The notes beneath the pieces were generated by a model. That model ran no database searches and was not told the DNA's origin. It saw only the letters and a list, made by a program, of their open reading frames with translations. From the NCBI GenBank assembly GCA_041394145.1, contig JAWKIW010000012.1, forward strand, positions 82,791 through 146,790: DNA of 64,000 bases, read 5' to 3'. The stretch comes from JAWKIW01 sp041394145 (GTDB lineage Bacteria; Actinomycetota; Acidimicrobiia; Acidimicrobiales; Acidimicrobilacustridaceae). Positions 26,701 through 35,457 of the stretch are shown in pieces (position 1 is the stretch's first letter; every line of letters begins with the position of its first letter). A program made the translations under genes and the position numbers.

Positions 26701-27160
26701 CGAGGGCTGCCGCTGCCGTCGACGCGGGCGCGTGCCTCGGCGGCGCTGGCGAGCAGCCCCGCGGTCTCGTCGATGAAGCGCTGGAGCACCCGTCGCACGA
26801 GCGGGCCGTTGCCGAAGCGTCCCCGGAAGGTCGAGTGCCAGGCGAGGTGGGTGCCGCCGTCGGGTCGCTCGGTCAGGGTCACCTCGGCGTGGTAGTCGCG
26901 GATGGGGATCCCGGACACGAGGTCGTAGGCCAGGCGGCGGTTCGGCTCGAAGGCCACGACGCGCTCGACCGAGGTGGTCCGCCCGGCCCGGAAGCGGCGC
27001 ACGGCGCCGACGCCCTCGGGCTCGTCGCCCGGAGCCGGTTCGAGGAGCTCGGACTCGTCGTGCGCGCCCCACGACGCCCAGCCGGCGGTGTCGGCGAGCA
27101 CGGCGAACACCGTGGCCGGGGAGCGTCGATGTCGATCTCGGTGTGTACCACATGGTTCAT
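26634..27160 (-). CDS. SRPBCC/polyketide cyclase-like protein, frameshifted
   Basis: Starts at ATG 27160 (MNHVVHTEIDIDA). At the G4 run 27118-27121 one base seems missing. The next frame continues PATVFAVLADTAGWASWG, GVGAVRRFRAGRTTSVERVVAFEPNRRLAYDLVSG and GTHLAWHSTFRGRFGNGPLV, the START-like helix-grip fold that binds hydrophobic ligands. About 175 residues. The last 20 residues come from the hairpin repeat and look extra compared with relatives. It is divergent from a TetR gene, so it is probably that regulator's target. Confidence 0.75.
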
Positions 27161-27176
27161 GTTCCAAACGGTACAC
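27143..27176. promoter_or_regulatory. Candidate TetR operator between divergent genes
   Basis: GTGTACC and GGTACAC are 7-base perfect inverted arms separated by 20 bases. They lie in the 23-base gap and first codons between the SRPBCC and TetR genes. TetR proteins often repress the divergent neighbour and themselves from such a site. Part of the palindrome overlaps the SRPBCC start codon. The arms are far apart for TetR, so confidence is limited. Confidence 0.4.
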
Positions 27177-27183
27177 TCGGACG

Positions 27184-27747
27184 GTGCCGAAGCAAGAGCT
27201 CCTCGAGGCCGTCGTCGACCACCTCCAGGCCCACGGCCTCGGCGACCAGAGCCTGCGGGCCATCGCCGAGGCCGTCGGCTCCAGCCACCGCATGCTCGTG
27301 TACCACTTCGGGTCGCGCGAGGGGCTGCTGGCGGCGGTGGTCGACGAGGTCGAGCGTCGCGAGCGGGTCGCCACCGAGCAGGCGGTGGCCGGCGCCGACC
27401 CCGACGAGGCGCTGCGTCGCCTCTGGTCGGCCCTGTCGAAGCCCAGTCGGGCGGCCGAGGAGCGGCTCTTCTACGAGCTCGCCGGTCAGGCCGTGCAGGG
27501 CCGGCCCGGCACCGAGGCGCTGCGGCGGCGGCTGGTCGACCCGTGGCTCGACCTCGGCGAGGCCCTGGGCGCCGAGCTGGGCGTGGCCCCGGTCGAGGCC
27601 CGCACCGTCACCCGCCTCGACGTGGCGGTCATCCGCGGCCTGCTGCTCGACCTGCTCGCCACCGGCGACCGGCGCGGCGTCCACGCCGCGCTGACCGCTA
27701 CCTCGCCTGGCGCCGCCGCGGCCGCCGACCGCCTGGCCGGTACCTGA
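27184..27747 (+). CDS. TetR family regulator
   Basis: 187 residues from GTG 27184. The N-terminal helix-turn-helix is LGDQSLRAIAEAVGSSHRMLVYHFGSREGLLAAVVDEV, in the TetR arrangement. The C-terminal ligand domain has the usual helices. The last residues (TATSPGAAAAADRLAGT) differ from the other frame (RYLAWRRRG), so a late indel near 27697 is possible. It likely controls the divergent SRPBCC gene. Ligand unknown. Confidence 0.82.
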   Translation: MPKQELLEAVVDHLQAHGLGDQSLRAIAEAVGSSHRMLVYHFGSREGLLAAVVDEVERRERVATEQAVAGADPDEALRRLWSALSKPSRAAEERLFYELAGQAVQGRPGTEALRRRLVDPWLDLGEALGAELGVAPVEARTVTRLDVAVIRGLLLDLLATGDRRGVHAALTATSPGAAAAADRLAGT

Positions 27748-27781
27748 TGGGATCGGTGTCGGCCCCCGACCGCGATCCCAT
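27747..27781. terminator. Hairpin with the same core as the 26.6 kb repeats
   Basis: ATGGGATCG and CGATCCCAT form a 9-bp stem around an inner GTCGG-CCC-CCGAC hairpin. The inner core is the same as in the two elements at 26575-26700. It starts at the TetR stop codon and lies between the convergent TetR and amidohydrolase genes, so it can act as a two-way terminator. Confidence 0.7.
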
Positions 27782-27817
27782 CGAGAACGATGGCGGGTGC
27801 GACGGGCAGGCCGCGAG

Positions 27818-29035
27818 TCAGCGGTGGAAGGCGGGGGAGCTGGCGTCGGCGGGGACGGCGTCGAGCGGGGTGGCGACCTCGGCGACCGTCGGCCCGCACG
27901 CGGCGGCGAGGGGGGCCAGCGCGTCGAGGTCGAAGCCGTAGACCTTCGCCGCGTTGCCGGCCAGCACGGTCCGCAGGTCGGCCTCGTCCCAGCCGGCGAA
28001 GGTCCGGCGCAGCGACTCCTTCGAGTACGGGTAGGTGCCCTCACGGTGGGGGTAGTCGCTGCCCCACATGAAGCGGTCGATGCCGATGCGGCGGAAGACG
28101 TCGGCGTCGTGGGGGCCGGGGAAGCTGGCGCCCACGTAGCAGTTCGAGGCGAAGTACTCGCTGGGCCGACGGGGCAGCACCTCACCGCCCGGGCCGAGCT
28201 CACCGCCGAAGTGGCCGGCCACCATCGAGTCGTGGATGCCGTCGAGGCGGTCGAGCGTGTCGGGGATCCAGCCCGAGCCCTGCTCGGTCATCACGAAGAC
28301 CAGGTCGGGGAACCGCTCGAAGACGCCGGACATCACCAGGTGCCACAGCGCCCGGTTGGCGTAGAAGCCGACCTCGAGGATGTACATGACGGTGGTCGAC
28401 GGGTAGCGGCCCATGTCGGGCACCCCGCTGCCCCCGCCGTGGTGGGTGACCGGGAGGTCGAGCTCCTCGCACACCGCCCACAGCCGGTCGTAGGACGGCG
28501 AGTACAGCGGCTCGATCGGCGTGTTGGGGGCGACGCCGGGCAGCAGCACGCCCGCCATGCCGTGGGCCGCGCCCCAGCGGACGTCGGCGATGGCCTCGTC
28601 GACGTCGTTGAGCAGGATCTGCACCAGCCCCGCCCGGCGGGTGGGGTGGGCGGCCACGAAGTCGGCGAGCCAGCGGTTGTGGGCGCGGATCCCGGCCAGC
28701 CGCAGCTCGTAGTCCTCCCTGGTGACCGGCGCCGGGGCGATGACCACGCCCGTCGGGAAGAACGGCGGCACCGTGTTCGGGAAGACGACCTCGGCCACGA
28801 CGCCGTCGGCATCCTGCTCGCTGATGCGACGGTCGTCGTCCCAGTTGCGCGACCGCCCGTCGTCCTGCAGGTCGCGGAAGGGGTTCTTGTACCGTCCCCG
28901 CCACTCGTCGAAGCGCTCGACGTAGGCCGGGTCGAGGTACTCGCGGTACTGCTGGTGGCTGCCGCCGGCGTGGCAGTCCGACGAGATGACGGTGTAGCGG
29001 TCGGTGCTGGTCGCCTCGGTGGTGGCGGTCGACAT
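27818..29035 (-). CDS. Amidohydrolase family protein
   Basis: 405 residues from ATG 29035 with GGGGGA upstream. It belongs to the amidohydrolase-2 (TIM-barrel, metal-dependent) group. The N-terminus VISSDCHAGGSHQQYREYLD places His near the metal site, with PVTHHGGGSG in the middle and FMWGSDYPHREGTYPYS near the end (Asp and His ligands). Such proteins act as decarboxylases or hydrolases of cyclic or aromatic compounds. It lies downstream of the LLM oxidoreductase, and both probably respond to the operator at 30378. A small-molecule catabolic step is likely; the substrate is unknown. Confidence 0.85.
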   Translation of the reverse strand: MSTATTEATSTDRYTVISSDCHAGGSHQQYREYLDPAYVERFDEWRGRYKNPFRDLQDDGRSRNWDDDRRISEQDADGVVAEVVFPNTVPPFFPTGVVIAPAPVTREDYELRLAGIRAHNRWLADFVAAHPTRRAGLVQILLNDVDEAIADVRWGAAHGMAGVLLPGVAPNTPIEPLYSPSYDRLWAVCEELDLPVTHHGGGSGVPDMGRYPSTTVMYILEVGFYANRALWHLVMSGVFERFPDLVFVMTEQGSGWIPDTLDRLDGIHDSMVAGHFGGELGPGGEVLPRRPSEYFASNCYVGASFPGPHDADVFRRIGIDRFMWGSDYPHREGTYPYSKESLRRTFAGWDEADLRTVLAGNAAKVYGFDLDALAPLAAACGPTVAEVATPLDAVPADASSPAFHR

Positions 29036-29097
29036 GTCGGTTCCCCCTGGTGGCCGGCGTGGCGCCGGGTGCTGCGTCGTGGTGGCTGGGACGGCGA

Positions 29098-29125
29098 CGG
29101 GGCCGGGCGTTCTCGCCCGGCCCCG
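29098..29125. terminator. Perfect 12-bp hairpin between LLM and amidohydrolase genes
   Basis: CGGGGCCGGGCG-TTCT-CGCCCGGCCCCG is a perfect 12-bp stem with a 4-base loop, extended by one A-T pair. There is no T-run on the minus strand after it, so it may be an attenuator, RNA stabiliser or processing site rather than a full terminator. It would give unequal amounts of the two gene products. Confidence 0.65.
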
Positions 29126-29160
29126 TGCCACGTCGGTCGTCCGCCGGGCGGCGGCAGGGC

Positions 29161-30360
29161 CTACCGGATGAGGGCGTGCTCGGGCAGCTGCTCGGGCACG
29201 AGGTCGGTGGGCGGGTTGTTGAACATCGGGTACTTCGGCTCGGCCGTCTCGCGGTAGCGGGTGGTGGAGTGGATCGGGTCGCGGTCCCACTCGGGGACGA
29301 CCTTGGAGCCGAACAGCTCGATGCACTCGAGGATCTGCTCGTGGGCCATGCCGTCGGCCGGCATGCCGAACACGACCTGGTCGCAGCCGACGGTCTGGTA
29401 GCGCTCGACCTGCTCGGCGACCTCCTCGGGGTTGCCGCACAGCATCATGCCGGCCTCGATCACCTGGTCGAGGACGTCCTCGCTGGGGATCGCCGGCGGA
29501 TGGGCCGGCCACACGAACGCACCCTCCCGCTTGGGCATCGTGTCGTGGTACATGGCGACCATCGTGTACTGGTAGCCGCGGCCCTCGCCCAGGGCGATCT
29601 TGCGGGCGGCATCGCGGTCCTCGAGGCAGATGACGGCGTTGGTCATCATGATGTTGTTGTTCTGGAACTGCCCGACCGGCTCGGTGCAGGCGGCGGCCGC
29701 CTCCTTGTAGGAGTCGACCCGGCCCTTGAGGTTGAAGATCGGCTCGAAGTTGAAGGCGATGGCGCCGAGGCCGAGCTCGCCGGCCCGCTGGAACGACGTG
29801 GGGTTGCCGCAGGCCATCCAGATCGGCGGGTGCCCCTTGCCGTACGGCTTGGGCAGCACGTTGTGGCCGTAGGGGACCTCGAAGTGCTCGCCGTGGAACT
29901 CGTAGTCACGCTGCTCCCACATGCGCGGGATCTCCTTGACCACCTCCTCCCACTCGACCTTGGTGGAGTCCTTGTCGAGGATGTTGAACGAGGCGATCTC
30001 GTGGCTGCCGGCGCCCCGGCCCGTGCCCCACTCGTAGCGGTTGCCGGTGACGTGGTCGAGCATGGCGACCCGCTCGGCGTTGCGCACCGGGTGGTTGACC
30101 CGGGGGGAGAGGTTCATGATCGCCGAGCCCAGGTGGATCCGCTCGGTGCGGGCGGCCACGTAGGGCATGGTGACCTCGGGGGCCGACATGTGGCTGTACT
30201 CGGTGAGGGCGTGGTGCTCGCCGAACCAGGCGTACTTCCAGTTGTAGGCGTCGGCATGGATGGCGTACTCGAGCTCGCGCATGAGCATGAGGTGCTCGAG
30301 CTCGGTGTTGTGTGCCGCCGGGCCCGGCATGTAGCCGTTGAAGAACAGACCGAACTCCAC
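29161..30360 (-). CDS. LLM class flavin-dependent oxidoreductase
   Basis: 399 residues from GTG 30360, preceded by GAGGAGGATCAC. The luciferase-like barrel motifs are present: WFGEHHALTEYSHMSAPEV, RIHLGSAIMNLSPRVNHPVR, WGTGRGAGSHEIASFN and ILCGNPEEVAEQVERY-type C-terminal elements. These enzymes use FMN or F420 for monooxygenation. GEHHAL is typical of the alkanal monooxygenase-like group common in steroid and lipid regulons of actinobacteria. A KstR-like palindrome lies 18 bases before the start. Confidence 0.85.
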   Translation of the reverse strand: MEFGLFFNGYMPGPAAHNTELEHLMLMRELEYAIHADAYNWKYAWFGEHHALTEYSHMSAPEVTMPYVAARTERIHLGSAIMNLSPRVNHPVRNAERVAMLDHVTGNRYEWGTGRGAGSHEIASFNILDKDSTKVEWEEVVKEIPRMWEQRDYEFHGEHFEVPYGHNVLPKPYGKGHPPIWMACGNPTSFQRAGELGLGAIAFNFEPIFNLKGRVDSYKEAAAACTEPVGQFQNNNIMMTNAVICLEDRDAARKIALGEGRGYQYTMVAMYHDTMPKREGAFVWPAHPPAIPSEDVLDQVIEAGMMLCGNPEEVAEQVERYQTVGCDQVVFGMPADGMAHEQILECIELFGSKVVPEWDRDPIHSTTRYRETAEPKYPMFNNPPTDLVPEQLPEHALIR

Positions 30361-30377
30361 GTGATCCTCCTCGGACG

Positions 30378-30391
30378 TAGAACGCGTTCTA
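30378..30391. promoter_or_regulatory. KstR-like perfect palindrome
   Basis: TAGAACGCGTTCTA is a perfect 14-base palindrome and fits TNNAACNNGTTNNA, the consensus I know for the mycobacterial cholesterol regulator KstR. It sits just upstream of the LLM oxidoreductase start, where a repressor would block transcription. No KstR gene is in the window; related TetR regulators use similar sites. Confidence 0.6.
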
Positions 30392-30493
30392 ATCGTAGGG
30401 GCCGAGGGTGGTCTGTGCAAGCCACGGTCGTTGTGGATCCGACCGGTCCGGATCGGGACCAATCCGTCCCGCCGTAGCAGCGCCTCGAAGAGG

Positions 30494-31813
30494 TCAGCGC
30501 ACGACGGGGACCTCGCCGGTCACGTTGGGCGCTCGGGCCAGGTCGGCCTCGGCCTCGGCGACCGCGGCACCCACCTGCTCGGGCTGCAGCGGCGAGGCGC
30601 CGCGGGGCCGGTGGTCGGCGAGGACGCCCCAGGCGCCCGCGCCGAGGGCGGCGACGGCGCCGACGGCGATGGCCCACCGGGCCCCCAGGTTCTGGGCGAT
30701 CCACCCGACGATGGGCCCGCCGATGGGCGTGGAGCCCAGGAACACCATCGCCTGTAGGGCCAGCACCCGGCCGCGCATCTCGGGGGTGGCGCAGATCTGC
30801 ACGATGGCGGTCGACGCGGTGAGGAAGGCGATGCTCGACATGCCGACGAGCAGGCCGACCGGGAAGGCCCACGCCAGGCTCGGCACCACCGCCATGAGGG
30901 CGAGGGCGGCGCCGAAGGAGGCGGCGGTGATGCCGACCACGCGGATGTCGATGGTGGTGCGTCGGGCCGTGGCCAGCGCCCCGACGAGCGCCCCCACGCT
31001 CACGACCGAGAAGAGGATGGTGAAGGTGGCGTCGGTCCCGCCGAGGTCGCGGATGGTGAACAGCGGGAACACCACCTGGAAGTTGAAGGCCAGCGTCCCG
31101 ACGAAGGCCATCATCACCAGCGGGATCCACAGCTCGGGCACGCTGCGGGCGTAGCGCAGCCCGGCCCGCACCTGGCCCTTGCCCTTCGGGGTGGTGGGCG
31201 CCGGGTGCAGCTCGCCGGTGCGCATCGCCAGCAGGGCGGCCAGCACGGCGAGGTAGGACAGGCCGTCGGCCAGGAAGGCCCAGCCGAAGCCGACCGTGGT
31301 GATGAGCAGGCCGGCCAGCGCCGGGCCGACCACCCGCGACGCCGTCATCAGGGTGGAGTTGAGGCTCACCGCGTTGTTGATGGCGTCGGACGGCACCATC
31401 TCGACGACGAAGGCCCGTCGGGCCGGGTTGTCGAAGGCCATGGTGAGCCCGCCGACGAAGGCGATGGCGTAGATGGCGGCCAGCGGCGGCTGGCTCATGA
31501 AGCCGAGGGTCGCCAGCGCGAAGGACTGGACCATGGCGATGCTCTGCACGATCAGCAGGAGCTTGCGCTTGTCGGAGCGGTCGGCCACCAGGCCGCCCCA
31601 GGGCCCCAGGACGAGCACCGGTCCGAACTGGGCCGCCGCCAGCAGGCCGAGCGCCACGCCGCTGTCGGTGAGCTTGAGCACGAGCAGCGTCTGGGCCACC
31701 AACGTCAGCCAGTTGCCGATCTGGGAGATGAGCTGCCCACCGAAGAAGAGCCGGAAGTTGCGCACCCGCAGCGAGCGGAAGGTCTCGCTGGTGAAGGTGC
31801 GCATCCGTCGCAT
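30494..31813 (-). CDS. MFS efflux transporter (EntS/MFS_3-like)
   Basis: 439 residues, ATG 31813 or 31804. Twelve hydrophobic segments, with RNFRLFFGGQLISQIGNWL at the start and GGLVADRSDKRKLLL in the loop after span 2, both typical of the enterobactin exporter-like MFS_3 group. The C-terminal tail is acidic and Pro-rich. Likely exports a hydrophobic compound or siderophore. Upstream, GTTCGC-TTT-GCTAAC is an imperfect palindrome close to an AT-rich stretch, a possible operator. The stop at 30494 leaves about 100 bases before the operator of the next unit. Confidence 0.85.
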   Translation of the reverse strand: MRRMRTFTSETFRSLRVRNFRLFFGGQLISQIGNWLTLVAQTLLVLKLTDSGVALGLLAAAQFGPVLVLGPWGGLVADRSDKRKLLLIVQSIAMVQSFALATLGFMSQPPLAAIYAIAFVGGLTMAFDNPARRAFVVEMVPSDAINNAVSLNSTLMTASRVVGPALAGLLITTVGFGWAFLADGLSYLAVLAALLAMRTGELHPAPTTPKGKGQVRAGLRYARSVPELWIPLVMMAFVGTLAFNFQVVFPLFTIRDLGGTDATFTILFSVVSVGALVGALATARRTTIDIRVVGITAASFGAALALMAVVPSLAWAFPVGLLVGMSSIAFLTASTAIVQICATPEMRGRVLALQAMVFLGSTPIGGPIVGWIAQNLGARWAIAVGAVAALGAGAWGVLADHRPRGASPLQPEQVGAAVAEAEADLARAPNVTGEVPVVR

Positions 31814-31908
31814 GGCGGCAGTCTAGCCGAATCGTTAGCAAAGCGAACTATAAATCCCGGCCGCCCCGCGGGGTACCCTCACGGCGCCTGCACACAGGAG
31901 GGCCGACC

Positions 31909-32295
31909 ATGGTGACGACGGCGGGCGACCCGGCCGGCCGGGCGTTCGTCTACGGGACGCTCATGCCCGGGCACCTGCGCTGGCCGCTGCTCGAGCCGTA
32001 CGTGGTCGACCACGTCGCGGGCACCGTGGCCGGTCGGCTCTACGACACCGGGTGGGGCTACCCGGCCGCCCGCTTCGACGAGGCGGGGCAGATCTCCGGT
32101 GTCGTGTGCGTGCTCGACCCGGCGCGCGTCGACGAGGTCTGGGCGCTGCTCGACGAGGTGGAGGGGGCGCAGTACCAGCGGCGGGTGGTCGAGGTGGCGG
32201 TGGTCGACGGGCCGACGGTGCGGGCCGGCTCCTACGAGTTCACGGCCGGGCACCAGGGGCTGGCCGACCTGCACGGGCGCTGGGAGGGGGTCTGA
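31909..32295 (+). CDS. Gamma-glutamylcyclotransferase-like (AIG2) protein
   Basis: 128 residues from ATG 31909 after AGGAGGG. The motif FVYGTLMPGHLRW is the YGTL substrate loop of the GGCT fold. ALLDEVEGAQYQRRVV contains the family's catalytic Glu region (DEVEGxxY). It may cleave gamma-glutamyl amino acids or bind similar small molecules. Cytosolic. It may form an operon with the nitroreductase 26 bases downstream. Confidence 0.85.
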   Translation: MVTTAGDPAGRAFVYGTLMPGHLRWPLLEPYVVDHVAGTVAGRLYDTGWGYPAARFDEAGQISGVVCVLDPARVDEVWALLDEVEGAQYQRRVVEVAVVDGPTVRAGSYEFTAGHQGLADLHGRWEGV

Positions 32296-32321
32296 CGGTC
32301 GGCACGTGGTAGGCCACGGCG

Positions 32322-32969
32322 ATGGACTTCGACCTGGCCCAGACCGACGCGCTGCTGTCGACCACCCGCTCCGTGCGCAAGCGCCTCGACCTCGACCGGC
32401 CCGTCCCCCACGACGTGCTGCTCGAGTGCATCCGGCTGGCGGTCCAGGCCCCGACGGGCGGCAACGCCCAGTCGTGGCGGTGGCTGATCGTCGACGACGC
32501 GGAGACGAAGGCCGGCCTCGCCGAGCTGTACGCCCGCAGCGGCCGGGCCGCCCTGGGCGCCTATCGGCGGGGCACGCCGACGGACCAGACCAACCGGGTG
32601 CTCGACTCGGCCGACTTCCTGCTCGAGATCCTCGACCAGGTGCCGACCATGGTGATCCCCTGCACCAAGGGTCGTCTCGTCGACACCTCGCCAGTGGTGG
32701 CGTCGAGCTTCTACGGCTCGATCGTGCCGGCGGTGTGGAGCTTCCAGCTGGCCTTGCGGTCACGGGGCCTGGGGTCGTGCTACACGACGCTGCACCTGAT
32801 CCACGAGGACGAGGCCGCCGAGCTGCTCGGCATCCCGTACGACGAGGTGACCCAGGTCGCGCTGCTGCCGGTCGCCTACACCGTGGGCACCGACTTCACG
32901 CCGGCCGCCCGGGGCCCGGTCGAGCGCATCACCTACCGCAACCGCTGGAAGGAGCCGGTGGCTGGCTGA
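32322..32969 (+). CDS. Nitroreductase family protein
   Basis: 215 residues from ATG 32322. FMN-binding features are present: STTRSVRKRLDLDRPV (Arg-Ser-x-Arg phosphate contact), QAPTGGNAQSWRW, and near the end GIPYDEVTQVALLPVAYT. Length and pattern match the dimeric nitroreductase/deazaflavin- or flavin-reducing group. Substrates are usually quinones, nitroaromatics or dehydropiperidines. No specific substrate can be given. Confidence 0.85.
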   Translation: MDFDLAQTDALLSTTRSVRKRLDLDRPVPHDVLLECIRLAVQAPTGGNAQSWRWLIVDDAETKAGLAELYARSGRAALGAYRRGTPTDQTNRVLDSADFLLEILDQVPTMVIPCTKGRLVDTSPVVASSFYGSIVPAVWSFQLALRSRGLGSCYTTLHLIHEDEAAELLGIPYDEVTQVALLPVAYTVGTDFTPAARGPVERITYRNRWKEPVAG

Positions 32970-32997
32970 GCGCCAGGCGCCTGCGGCCGAGCGGTGG

Positions 32998-34110
32998 TCA
33001 GGCGTCGCTGACCGCGGCGGCGCGCCAGGCCTCCACGACCTCGGCTCGCCACGCCTTCAGGGGACCCGACGCGGTGGCCGGGCTGTGGCCGAGGCGCACC
33101 ACCACGAGGTCGAGGCCCGGCACGCACAGGATGGCCTGGCCCTCGTAGCCGTTCGCCCAGAAGCTGCCCAGGTCGTCGCCCACCACCCACCAGTGGGCGC
33201 CGTGGATCCAGCCGTCGTCGGGGTCGACCGAGCGGGGTGTCCGGCCGTGGTCGATCCAGCGGGCCGGCACGATCGACCGGCCGTCCCAGCTGCCGCCCCG
33301 CAGCGCCAGCAGCCCGAAGCGGGCCATGTCGCGCGCCGTGGCGTGCACGTACGACGACGCCACCCAGGTGCCGGCGTCGTCGAAGCGGGGCCGCGCCGAC
33401 CGCATCCCGATCGGTCCGAAGAGCCGCTCGCCGAGGAAGCCCCGCATGCCATCGGGGCCGCCGCCGACGGCGTCACCGGCGATGCGGGCGACGATGTTCG
33501 ACGTGCCGGACGAGTAGGTGAAGTGCGTCCCCGGCGGGTGGGCGAGCGGGCGGGCGGTGGCGTAGCCGGCCACGTCGGCGGCTCCCTCGCCGAACAGCAT
33601 GTGGATCACGTCGGAGGTGCGGCCGTCGACGTAGTCCTCGGCCCACGCCAGCCCGTCGCGCATGGTGAGCAGGTGGTCGAGGGTGATGGCGCGGTGGGGA
33701 TCGTCGGGCGACGACCACGCCGGAACCGGAGCCGGCGCCGCCGGGTCGAGGCGGCCCTCGGCCACGAGGATGCCGGTGGCGACGTGGGCCATCGACTTGG
33801 CCATCGACCACGACAGGAGCGGGGTGTCGGGCGTGACCGGCTCGTCGGGTCCGTCCCAGTGGGGCAGGGCCCCGCCGTACCGCTCGAGGAGCAGCCGGCC
33901 CCCCTGCACCACGACGACCGCGTAGGTGGTGCCGAAGGTCGCCTCGTCGGTGACGAGGCGGTCGATCAGCCCGCTGAGGTCGACGCCCGGCGGCTCCTCG
34001 CCCCGGGGCCAGTCGTCGGTGGGCCACGGCACGCCGGGAGGCTGGGTGGGGAGGGGGACCAGCAGCCGGGTCGACAGGGGTGCGACCTCGGGGTCGTCGC
34101 CGCCGCTCAC
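32998..34110 (-). CDS. Serine beta-lactamase-fold hydrolase
   Basis: 370 residues from GTG 34110. The class C beta-lactamase/esterase fold shows SWSMAKSMAHVATG (SxxK nucleophile), YSSGTSNIVAR (YxS motif) and a later HGAHWWVVGDDLGSFWANGYEGQ (in place of KTG). No signal peptide is seen, so it is probably a cytosolic esterase or amidase rather than a resistance enzyme. Its start overlaps the stop of the PLP gene by four bases (GTGA), so the two are translationally coupled. Confidence 0.85.
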   Translation of the reverse strand: MSGGDDPEVAPLSTRLLVPLPTQPPGVPWPTDDWPRGEEPPGVDLSGLIDRLVTDEATFGTTYAVVVVQGGRLLLERYGGALPHWDGPDEPVTPDTPLLSWSMAKSMAHVATGILVAEGRLDPAAPAPVPAWSSPDDPHRAITLDHLLTMRDGLAWAEDYVDGRTSDVIHMLFGEGAADVAGYATARPLAHPPGTHFTYSSGTSNIVARIAGDAVGGGPDGMRGFLGERLFGPIGMRSARPRFDDAGTWVASSYVHATARDMARFGLLALRGGSWDGRSIVPARWIDHGRTPRSVDPDDGWIHGAHWWVVGDDLGSFWANGYEGQAILCVPGLDLVVVRLGHSPATASGPLKAWRAEVVEAWRAAAVSDA

Positions 34111-35302
34111 CGTCGGGCCGTCCGGGCCTCGGCGTCGAGGGCGGCGGTGAGGTCGGCGACCAGGTCGTCGGGGTGCTCGAGGCCGATCGACAGGCGCAGC
34201 AGGTCCGCCGGCACCGGTGAGCCCTCGCCCTCGACGCGGATGCGGTGCTCGACCAGGCTCTCGGTGCTGCCGAGCGAGGTGGCGTCGGTGAACAGCTCGA
34301 GGCGGCGCAGCACCCTGCGGGCCGCCGTGTCGCCGCCGTGCACCCGCACCGACACCAGCATCCCGAACCCGCCGTCCATCTGCCGAGCCGCCAGCTCGTG
34401 GCCGCGGTGGCCCGGCAGGCCCGGGTAGCGGACCTCGGCGACCGCGGATGTGCCGCCAGCGCCTCGGCGACGGCGAGGGCGCTGGCCGACGAGCGGGGCA
34501 CCCGCACGAACAGCGTGCGCATCCCCCGCAGCAGCAGCCAGGCCTCGAACGGACCCAGCACGGCGCCGCGGTAGCCCCGCTGGTGGCGCACGCCGGCCCA
34601 GAGCCCGGTGTCGGGGTCGGCGGCGACGAGCGCGCCGGCGAGCACGTCGCCGTGGCCGTTGAGCTGCTTGGTGGCCGAGTGCAGCACCACGTCGACGCCG
34701 TGGTCGAGCGGCCGGGTGTGCACCGGGGTGGCGGTGGTGTTGTCGGCGGCGACCAGGGCACCGCAGGTGTGGGCCAGCGCGGCCACCGCGGCGAGGTCGG
34801 TGACGTCGCCCATGGGGTTCGACGGCGTCTCGACCCACACGAGCTGGCGCGCTCCGCCGTTCGCCTCGATGGCCGTCGCCCACTCGTCGATGTCGGGTCG
34901 GTCGACCAGCGTGAGCCGCAGCCGGCCCTGGTCGCGCTCGTGCTCGAACCAGCGTCGGATCGTCCAGTACATGTGACGAGGGGCGACGACGTGGGGGAGC
35001 GCCTCGTCGCCGGCGCGGGGCGGGCGGCCGGCGGTGGTGTCGCGCCAGGCGTCGAGCAGGGCGGTGGCCGCCGCCATCCCCGAGCCGAACAGCAACGCCT
35101 CCCGCCCGCCTTCGAGCTCGGCCAGCAGGGCCTCGGCGGGCTCGCCCGTGGGGTTCTGGTCGCGGGTGTAGGAGTGGCCACCGGGGTAGCCGCCCTCGGC
35201 GTCGCGCGCATAGGTGGTCGACGGGACGATCGGCGCCACCAGGCCGCCGTAGGTGGGATCGGGGGTGCCGGGGGCCCGAGCGGCCCGGGTGGAGGGATCC
35301 AT
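34107..35302 (-). CDS. Cys/Met metabolism PLP-dependent enzyme, frameshifted
   Basis: Starts at ATG 35302 (MDPSTRAARAPG). The fold type I enzyme of the cystathionine gamma-synthase group shows GGLVAPIVPSTTYARDAEGGY, YTRDQNPTGEPAEALLAELEGG, LVWVETPSNPMGD, VAADNTTATPV and LHSATKQLNGHGDVLAGA with the PLP lysine. Near 34446 one base seems missing; then AVAEVRYPGLPGHRGHELA and STESLVEHRIR follow. About 398 residues. It may cleave or form C-S bonds of homocysteine- or cystathionine-like substrates. Coupled to the beta-lactamase-fold gene. Divergent from the dioxygenase gene. Confidence 0.8.
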
Positions 35303-35457
35303 CGGGGCAGCAGTGTTCCAGGTCCGAGGCGCCGGTGGCGGAGGGACCCGAACCGGCGCGCCCGGGTTCCGACCGACCTCTTGTGCTGCACTTACCACGA
35401 CCTCACCTCCGCCCGGCACGCTGACGCCGACCCGCCGCCGATCCGAGGACTCGACAC

